Shown here: positions 26,975 through 32,984 of the stretch, piece after piece | Numbering within the stretch: position 1 is the stretch's first letter | How the letters are laid out: each line of letters starts with the position of its first letter | Origin: Perkinsus olseni | Lineage: Eukaryota > Perkinsozoa > Perkinsida | Direction of reading: 5' to 3' | NCBI GenBank assembly: GCA_013115125.1 | Contig: JABANN010000395.1 | Location: forward strand, 1 to 32,984 | Length of the DNA stretch: 32,984 nt | Program-made: the position numbers and the translations under genes | Notes under the pieces: model-generated | Database searches by the model: none | What the model saw: the letters and a program-made list of their open reading frames with translations, nothing else | What the model was told of the DNA's origin: nothing

Positions 26975-29800
26975 TCAACAGAAAAAAACCCTGAACTGCG
27001 GGCTCGTTCCTAGCTCAATCGTGTAGCCTATGAAACGAAGGCTCTGCGAGCCGTAGAGGCACTTTCGCCACGAGATCTTCAGACCGATTAGGGGGAGGAT
27101 TAGGAGAAGCTTGACTAGCAGCGGGAAGTAGCCTTCCGTTGGAAGCAGCCATATGGCGTCGTCGATGTAAATCAGGCCCCGTGAGACATCAGCCAATTCA
27201 GCCACGCCGAGCGAGATTTCCGCAAGCCGATGCTGGATGCGGAGAGACTTGCTTGAGAGCCTACAGAAGTTCCAGCAGGAACTGGGGGCCCCAAAGGGCA
27301 TAGCTAGATTCTCGTAGAAACAGTTGCCCGCTCGCAACGAGCACAGCGGGCGTTCCCTCTCACAAATGAAAAGCTGGCGGTAGGCCCCTTCGAAGTCCGT
27401 GACGGCCCCGGTATAGCGCTTGAGGGTGCCGGCCTCGTCAAAGATCACTCTTTGGGCTAGTTGCCTGAGGTCGCCGATCGATGGGAGCTGGACCTGTTCG
27501 TGGAGGTGGATGAGCTGGTTGCAACCGCTCCTCTTCAGGTCCTCCACCAGCCGATAAGCGGTTGGGGTTCCGTTTCTCGTCTCTCCGTTTCGGTATGGTC
27601 GCCAGTTTGCTGTACAGCCTACTGGGGCTGTGTAGCTCGTGCGTGGCCAGTTTTCTGATCTTCCCGGCTTTGAGCTCCGACTGGATGGTCTCCTCCACCG
27701 CCTGAGCGGCGTCGCGCGCGCTGATGTAGTTTTTGTACAGTGGATTTCTGCACGGAGGATATTCCTCCTTGGGCTTGCACTGCTCTTTGGGAGGGAAGAC
27801 TCCGGAAGACGAGAGCTCAGTCAGGGCTCCCATCGAGATGCCACGGTCGACTTCTTCCGCCAGTGATTCATCTCGGCCTTCGTCGAAGAGCTGGCTGAGT
27901 AGCCGTATCATGTCGGGATACAGAGGGCCTCCGATGCTGGCAGTGGCGGTGTGATATCCAGGGAAGGCCCTTGATAGGGAGTCACGTAGCTCGTCTGCGG
28001 CTCCGGTGAACGAGTTGTCGATGTGCACAATAAACTCGTCCCTTATGGCCCCTGATGGACTGAGGCTCGCGCGTAAGTTGTCGGCCAGCTGCCACTTTTG
28101 GGCTATCCCATCGATGATACCGTAGGCCCTTAGTTCATCACGGGCCGCGGGCTTGACATCAGATGTATTTTTGGCTGATGGGAGCCTGGCCGATATCCCA
28201 GTGTCATCCTGATAACCCGCTGGGGTGTCCGCTTCTTGCTCGCGCAGTTCGGCGCATCTTCCCCGAGGCGTATTCCGGACTGGCCCTGTATCTGAGGGCA
28301 GGAGCCATGTGTGGGTGACTTAGCAACGCAGAGCGGGCGATCCGCACGGAAACGGGGGTGCAACAGTTGCACTGCAGCTGACTTCCGATAACTTATCGGG
28401 AATGGACGCTCGCCGGCTACTCACCCTTAGGCTTGCGGTTGCCCTCTGACGAGGAGGGCGTGTCCTTATGAGAAGTGTTGTCTTCGCATCGTGCTGCTGG
28501 CGGTCGTACGGCTCGGACCTCTGACCACTTGCGAGCCTTTGGCGCTTCTGCTCCTGAACGTCGCGGACGAAGCGGCAGGAGTTGCCCCGACGACAGTTGC
28601 CGCGCAAGAAGTGGTGGCAAAGGTCGTTGGACTTCTTCTGGGTCTTGGCGGCCTTGCTGTCATTACTCTTCTTCGCCCCTGCCGCAGCCGCCATTGCCGC
28701 CATAGCCAGGGTGCTAGAGAGAACTGTAGGGGCCACATCTCATCTCTTGTGAGGGCGTCGGAGAGGGTGGTGGACTCGGCGGCCGCTATCATGACGGCGA
28801 TTCGCCTGCGGTAGTCGCTGTCGTATTGGACTAGGTGGTCCATCGTCAAGGGAGTCAGCAGGTCAGCCAGCCTGCGCCAGTAGATGATGAGATCGACGAG
28901 ACTGGCGCCACGGCCAGGATCGTTGCCGTCGGATGCCATGGGGTGGAGGGTGCAAAGCATCATCGCCCAACGCATGAAGCAGACCAAGTACTCAGAGAAA
29001 TCGCGAGCCTTACCTCTCGGAGCCTCCTCTTCCGCGACCAACTGCTTGTTGTTCTCAGATATGTTGTTGAAGGTGCTGCGGTTTGCGGTCTTCGACTCGA
29101 GCTTCGGTTGGGGTGCAAGTCCATGAGGTCCATAGTCAGTGCCTCGTCGAGTTTCTTCATCTTGGCGAGGACGCTGGTCCTCGACGATATAAGAGAGGCA
29201 TCGGGAGAGGAGCCGTACCTTCGCGTCATATTGGCCAGCAGGCCAGAGAGCTCAACCATGCCAACCTTCTCCGGGCTATCGTGGACCGCCGTAGCCCTCT
29301 GACACAGGACTCCCCATATGATCTGATCGGTGACCGCTAGCGAGTTGGTGATAGCATTGCATACGGCCTCCTGTTTAGCGGTCGTGGCCAGTATCTCGAC
29401 CGTGGTTACCCCGAGCCGTGAGCAGAGGTCAAGGACGCGCCTGAGTGGCTCCGCGTCAAGGCCAGTGGTGAGTCTGAGTAGGTCGTCACCGATCGGCTCC
29501 GCACGGCCGCCGCCGGCGAGCACTGGCACGTTGCCATTGCCGTTGTTGCCACCGTTGTTAGGCCTATTGTTGCCGCCATTGTTGTCGACATTATCGCCGC
29601 CGCCGCCGTTGTTGTCGTTGCCATGGTTGTTGCCGTTGTTGTTATCATGGCGGTTGCCGTTGACGAGGCCATTGTTGTTGCCGCCGTTGTTGCCACCATT
29701 GTCGCCGAGAAGTTGATCCATGTGAAGGTGCAAGGGTCGTATACTGACAGTGGTGCACTCTCTTGACACTTACAGCGTTTGAGATTACCCGAGTTCACTT
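26975..29800 (-). mobile_element. Broken retroelement with Gag-like, CCCH zinc-finger and RT regions
   Basis: Reading on the minus strand: a Gag-like region (about 28.3-29.8 kb) begins with an Asn/Gly-rich low-complexity stretch coded by GTT/GCC triplet repeats (29530-29715) and ends with a zinc-finger-like patch (CHHFLRGNCRRGNSC). A reverse-transcriptase region follows (about 27.0-28.0 kb) with a motif-A-like DFEGAYRQL, MPFGAPSS, the catalytic YIDD box, and GLKISWRKC with FIGYTIE. The RT motifs resemble DIRS-like or other atypical retroelements rather than classic Ty1. No integrase, RNase H or tyrosine recombinase was recognised, so one end seems lost. It is broken, with a handful of breaks. 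Long open stretches remain, so it is younger than the 12.3-12.9 kb debris. Terminal repeats are not certain. Confidence 0.75.
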
Positions 29801-29934
29801 TCTCTACTCAACAAGAGAGAATTAGTGGACAGCAACAACACAACGGCATGAAGCTAGCCTTCTCTTGATAGACATCACAGAGGCAGAGGGTATCTGAAGG
29901 CACATGATACAGTACATAGACGCGTTAGGAAGGC

Positions 29935-31140
29935 CTACCATAGCGAAAGAGGGGATATAGATTGATGAAAGATAGAGAAGAAAGCGTCTAGAAAGTGTCG
30001 TTCCCTTCTCAAGGTGAAAGTGTAACGTAAACTGCTGCCCGGAATCCATACGACCAGACTCAATTTCCCTCGCTGATGAACCGGGCATATGCGAAAATTA
30101 TCTATCCCTATACGCAGGACCACCATGCCGTTCTCTGAGGACGCCCCCAAGCGACCGTAGTAAGTTCTCTTAACCAGTGGGTATGGCTGTTCGTTGTTCT
30201 GTAGCCTAGGGCGCAGACAGTTCTGGTCATCCCTTTCATCAGTAACCCATTCAAGTTGGTCCAAGACAACCGGCCTCTCACCCGCGAGAGTCAGGGCGCC
30301 ATATCTTCGGTTGTCACTCGGGACGGTTGAGATGCTCACACGAGCGAAGGAAGTTTCCTCCTCAACGTAGTGGCCATCTTCTATGAAATCCGATAGGAGG
30401 CCAGCAGTAACGGGTATGAGGTCCCCATCGACCGACCTCTCATGTCCAGAAGGTGAACCTTCATCAGAACCCATGCCATCGGAGTCGTGCTTTCTCTTGC
30501 GAGTTTTCACGTTTTCGGTGGAGCTCCTCCCAGCCGAATCCGAGGTTGACCCAACTCTTGTAAGGGTGAGATAGTTCTCGCAACCAACCGGGCGATCCCC
30601 CTTTCGCCTAGGTTGCAAGCAAACCGACACTTCCTGATCCTTCGCCTCTTTACAGAAGAAAAGCTCCGACACTTTCCTGGCATAGGGCCCGCTCGTTCGC
30701 CGCAGCCCGTACATGAAGAAGGCGAACTCAGAACTCAGAGATTTCCCGAAGGAAAAACAATCGCTATGCTTGAACAGCTTGCTGCCGACGAAGAATACGC
30801 CCTTGGCGCTCATGTACCACTTCAAAGGTTCACTCTGACTCATATTTATGTTCTGTCCATTCAGAATGGCAGCGATTTGCCCGTGTTGCCCTTCGGAGGT
30901 CTTCGTCACATTCAACTCGAAAGACGAAAGATTCGGGAGAACCTCGCAGACGCGGCCGTCATCGCGAAGAGTAGCTTGGTAGATGCCTGAGGGTAGATCC
31001 CATTCCCATACTTGATGCGCTGCGGACCGGGACTCGTCGTCATCCCTGTCGAGCGCAAGATCTAAAGTGGCGGGTATCAGGCTGTTCAAGGCCAGTGAGG
31101 GGTATGTGGGGAGGATCCAGGGTATGAAGGCGGATTTCAT
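29935..31140 (-). CDS. Secreted two-part family protein, intact divergent member
   Basis: One uninterrupted exon of 401 codons from ATG 31140. That start is preferred over the upstream ATG at 31218 because it gives a leader (MKSAFIPWILPTYPSLALNS) as in the other family members. The N half has LPSGIYQATLRDDGRVCEVL, then PNLSSFELNV, aligning with LPAGTYKAV and the VCPELP motif of copies A and B. VSELFFCKEAKDQEVSVCLQ aligns with their FCQTEFGLIVGIGP block. A Ser/Lys-rich linker (KTRKRKHDSDGMGSDEGSPS) could hold a nuclear-type basic patch. The C half has EDGHYVEEE, KRTYYGRLGASSEN and DNFRICPVH, aligning with the C half of copy B. Function unknown; no Pfam-type domain recognised. It is the only member here with an unbroken frame and is distant from the tandem array. 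Confidence 0.7.
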   Translation of the reverse strand: MKSAFIPWILPTYPSLALNSLIPATLDLALDRDDDESRSAAHQVWEWDLPSGIYQATLRDDGRVCEVLPNLSSFELNVTKTSEGQHGQIAAILNGQNINMSQSEPLKWYMSAKGVFFVGSKLFKHSDCFSFGKSLSSEFAFFMYGLRRTSGPYARKVSELFFCKEAKDQEVSVCLQPRRKGDRPVGCENYLTLTRVGSTSDSAGRSSTENVKTRKRKHDSDGMGSDEGSPSGHERSVDGDLIPVTAGLLSDFIEDGHYVEEETSFARVSISTVPSDNRRYGALTLAGERPVVLDQLEWVTDERDDQNCLRPRLQNNEQPYPLVKRTYYGRLGASSENGMVVLRIGIDNFRICPVHQRGKLSLVVWIPGSSLRYTFTLRRERHFLDAFFSIFHQSISPLSLW

Positions 31141-31218
31141 AATGAGGGGTCCACCACAACTGGAAACTGACGAGATGATAGTAACAGGAGGATACCAGTA
31201 GTCACGTTTCCAGAGCAA

Positions 31219-32880
31219 TATGAACTTGTAAGTCCCCGCCGATCGTCACACTAAGGATGTTCTCTCACGAGTGACAGCCTACTGTTGTAGTGATTTTTGT
31301 TCATGTCGCAAATCGTGGTGGACGGAAATTTTCCTTTCTGCATCGCGCTCAACTTTCCCCAATTCAAGCTGGAAACACGGCCGAGTCGGCCGGGCCGACA
31401 CTTCGTGCAGGTTGATTTTGATTTGTCCCAAGACTTTGGTACCACAGTACGCAACCATGTAGATGAACGCAACGCAGAATGATCAGTGATCATTATTGGA
31501 GGACATAATAAGCATGATATCATCACAACGTTCGCAACCTAATGCGAAAACAACAACGTTAATAAATACCCTGTGCAAATTCGTAACACCTCCAGCGTAA
31601 AAAGGAAGGTACAACTTTCGGCAGAAATATAGAGTAAAAGAACTCATAGATAGCGAGATGACGACCGTTAAACGAGGCGAGTTCCACATTTGTGAGATAT
31701 CGGTGACGTCCGAAGTGGCCGTAACCAATGTCTGTAATGGGATAGAAGTCAACCTCACAAGATGTGAGACGCATCTCGAAGCCTTCAACTTCAAATTCTT
31801 CTCTTTTTGGACTCATCGGTACGCTCTTGTGACGATGAGCGTTCTGAAACACAGTAGCTTCGAGTCACCAGAATCGACTCGGACGGGCTCACTGAGATCA
31901 CGACTTTGCTTCATCAGACTCGAACCTTGTTCGTCTGTCGGTGGCAGTCCCTCCGGGGCATGCGCACGGCTTATGTTTGCCGGGGGGAGTTTGAGTTGGT
32001 CGTATCTCTGTCGTATCTGTTGACTGTCATCAACAAGGCAGCGAAGAGTTGCTCAGCCGAGCTTACGGTGGAGGGTCGGCAACTGGATTATCCAGCCTCA
32101 GCTTGCAGCTGAGAGGCTTTGCAATTCAAAGTTTGAATGAAAAAGGAACGTTTGAAACGGTATGACTCCTAAACGAACGTGTTGGTATTCCCGGATAGTG
32201 AGCACTATACCGGACAGAGAAAGACAGGATATCGATTTCAACGTATGTGAGCATTCTACAAATGTTGATAGGCTGTTCCAGGCGGCATTGTGCATGGAAG
32301 CTCGAAAAAAAGATGGAAATGATATCCTCGGGCGGCCAACAACGAGGAGGAAATGGGCGCCGAGCGTAGAAAAATCAGATCGTCTTTCAAAAATATCTCT
32401 GTCCCCAAACAAAGATTCTAAAGTGCAGTGCAACGAGGCAGCTTCAAGGACAAGTTTGTACACTTAGCTTAGAAAGAGAGTGAATGATGGAAAAATATCG
32501 TGAATTGTAAATATCTTGGTCAGCTGAACGGGTCCTTGGCATTGTGCGGGACTTACTACCAAGTACTCATGTTCGATCATCGTGGGAGGGCCGAGCGCCA
32601 AAGCTAGCTAGCGAGTGACGCTTGACCGCGTTACAACGCCATCATCAGGAGAGGCACGGCTTTCCATTTCAGGACAAAACGCTGCGTCGGAGTCTTTCGG
32701 TGAGTTCAAGTGATCCTCCATTCGACCATACATGAGTTGAGTGTGAAATTCACTTTTCCAATATTCATCTTGTTTCTCGGACTGCACACGCTGAGCTGAG
32801 ACGAGACTCAGGCTGCGCTGCCGAGTTATAGATATTTGGTCGACAGAGTCGACCCCGATCTCGATCTCTTATTCATATCT
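31219..32880. other. No assignable gene
   Basis: Several open frames of 60-120 codons lie on both strands. The most protein-like are plus-strand patches at 31297-31482 (GNFPFCIALNFPQFKLETRP), 31658-32023 (GEFHICEISVTSEVAVTNVC) and 32162-32467 (DIDFNVCEHSTNVDRLFQAA). They could be exons of one plus-strand gene running toward the window end, but no phase-consistent splice model was found. No RNA gene seen. Confidence 0.35.
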
Positions 32881-32899
32881 CCAATTGAAGTTCAATTGG
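32881..32899. repeat. Perfect 9-base inverted repeat
   Basis: CCAATTGAA and TTCAATTGG around a single G, immediately before the GGGAAA-rich tract. Confidence 0.6.
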
Positions 32900-32907
32900 G
32901 TTTGGCC

Positions 32908-32984
32908 ACTGGGAAAATGGGAAATTTTTCCCCAGGGAATTTCCGGGAAATATTTCCCTTGGGAAAAATCCCGGGTTTTTCCCT
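32908..32984. repeat. GGGAAA/TTTCCC-rich tract at the window edge
   Basis: Alternating GGGAAA, TTTCCC and CCCGGG-like units make a dense set of short inverted repeats. The tract continues past the window, so its full length and nature (satellite, foldback element or other) cannot be judged. Confidence 0.6.

Noticed and set aside
28475-29716. Plus-strand open frames rich in Leu/Pro/Ser across the retroelement
   Set aside because: Antisense shadows of the GTT/GCC triplet-repeat region and Gag-like region.
1-32984. CRISPR array, rRNA or riboswitch
   Set aside because: No regularly spaced identical repeats and no rRNA-like conserved blocks were seen on either strand.

Overview
The window looks like intron-rich nuclear DNA of a protist. 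Coding exons are separated by GT-AG introns of 44 to about 510 bases, the three standard stop codons appear to be used, and there is no bacterial-style operon. The mix of a lineage-specific secreted gene family, an organelle-type Der GTPase and co-oriented genes suggests an alveolate of the perkinsid/dinoflagellate type. That assignment is inference, not proof. Nearly every host gene I can support lies on the minus strand. Exon boundaries below come from hand splicing: each junction was accepted only where GT-AG and reading phase agreed.

Left end (1-5.1 kb): a tandem array of a secreted two-part protein family. Copies A (177-1618) and B (2722-4089) are near full length and each has one reading-frame lesion. 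Copy C (4638-4931) is a 5' stump. About 570 bases upstream of A and B are duplicated too, and look better conserved than the 3' half of the genes. A divergent intact member sits at 29935-31140, and a stray 3' piece lies inside an intron at about 22.8-23.0 kb.

5.4-11.1 kb: a large, many-exon gene for a Der/EngA-type double GTPase, with two G domains, a KH-like C terminus, a targeting-like N terminus and a long charged insert between the G domains. One of its introns carries a decayed PIF1-type helicase.

11.1-17.1 kb: a patchy region with an exon present twice (12.0 and 15.3 kb, one copy broken), debris of an LTR-type retroelement (about 12.3-12.9 kb), and several unassigned but protein-like exons on both strands.

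17.1-26.5 kb: four clean genes, all minus strand. They are a predicted mitochondrial protein (17085-19023), a DNAJC8/SPF31-type J protein (20351-23340, seven exons), MCTS1 (23638-25507, six exons) and an 84-residue single-pass membrane protein split by 44- and 81-base introns (26098-26477). An AT-rich, repeat-bearing stretch lies at 19.6-20.2 kb.

26.5-33.0 kb: a broken retroelement with Gag-like, zinc-finger and reverse-transcriptase regions, next to an inverted repeat; then the intact secreted-family gene; then about 1.8 kb with no assignable gene, ending in a GGGAAA/TTTCCC-rich tract that runs off the window. MCTS1 and DNAJC8 are housekeeping genes (translation re-initiation and recycling; splicing-linked chaperone). 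Der is a ribosome-assembly GTPase of organelles. The secreted family looks fast-evolving and lineage-specific.
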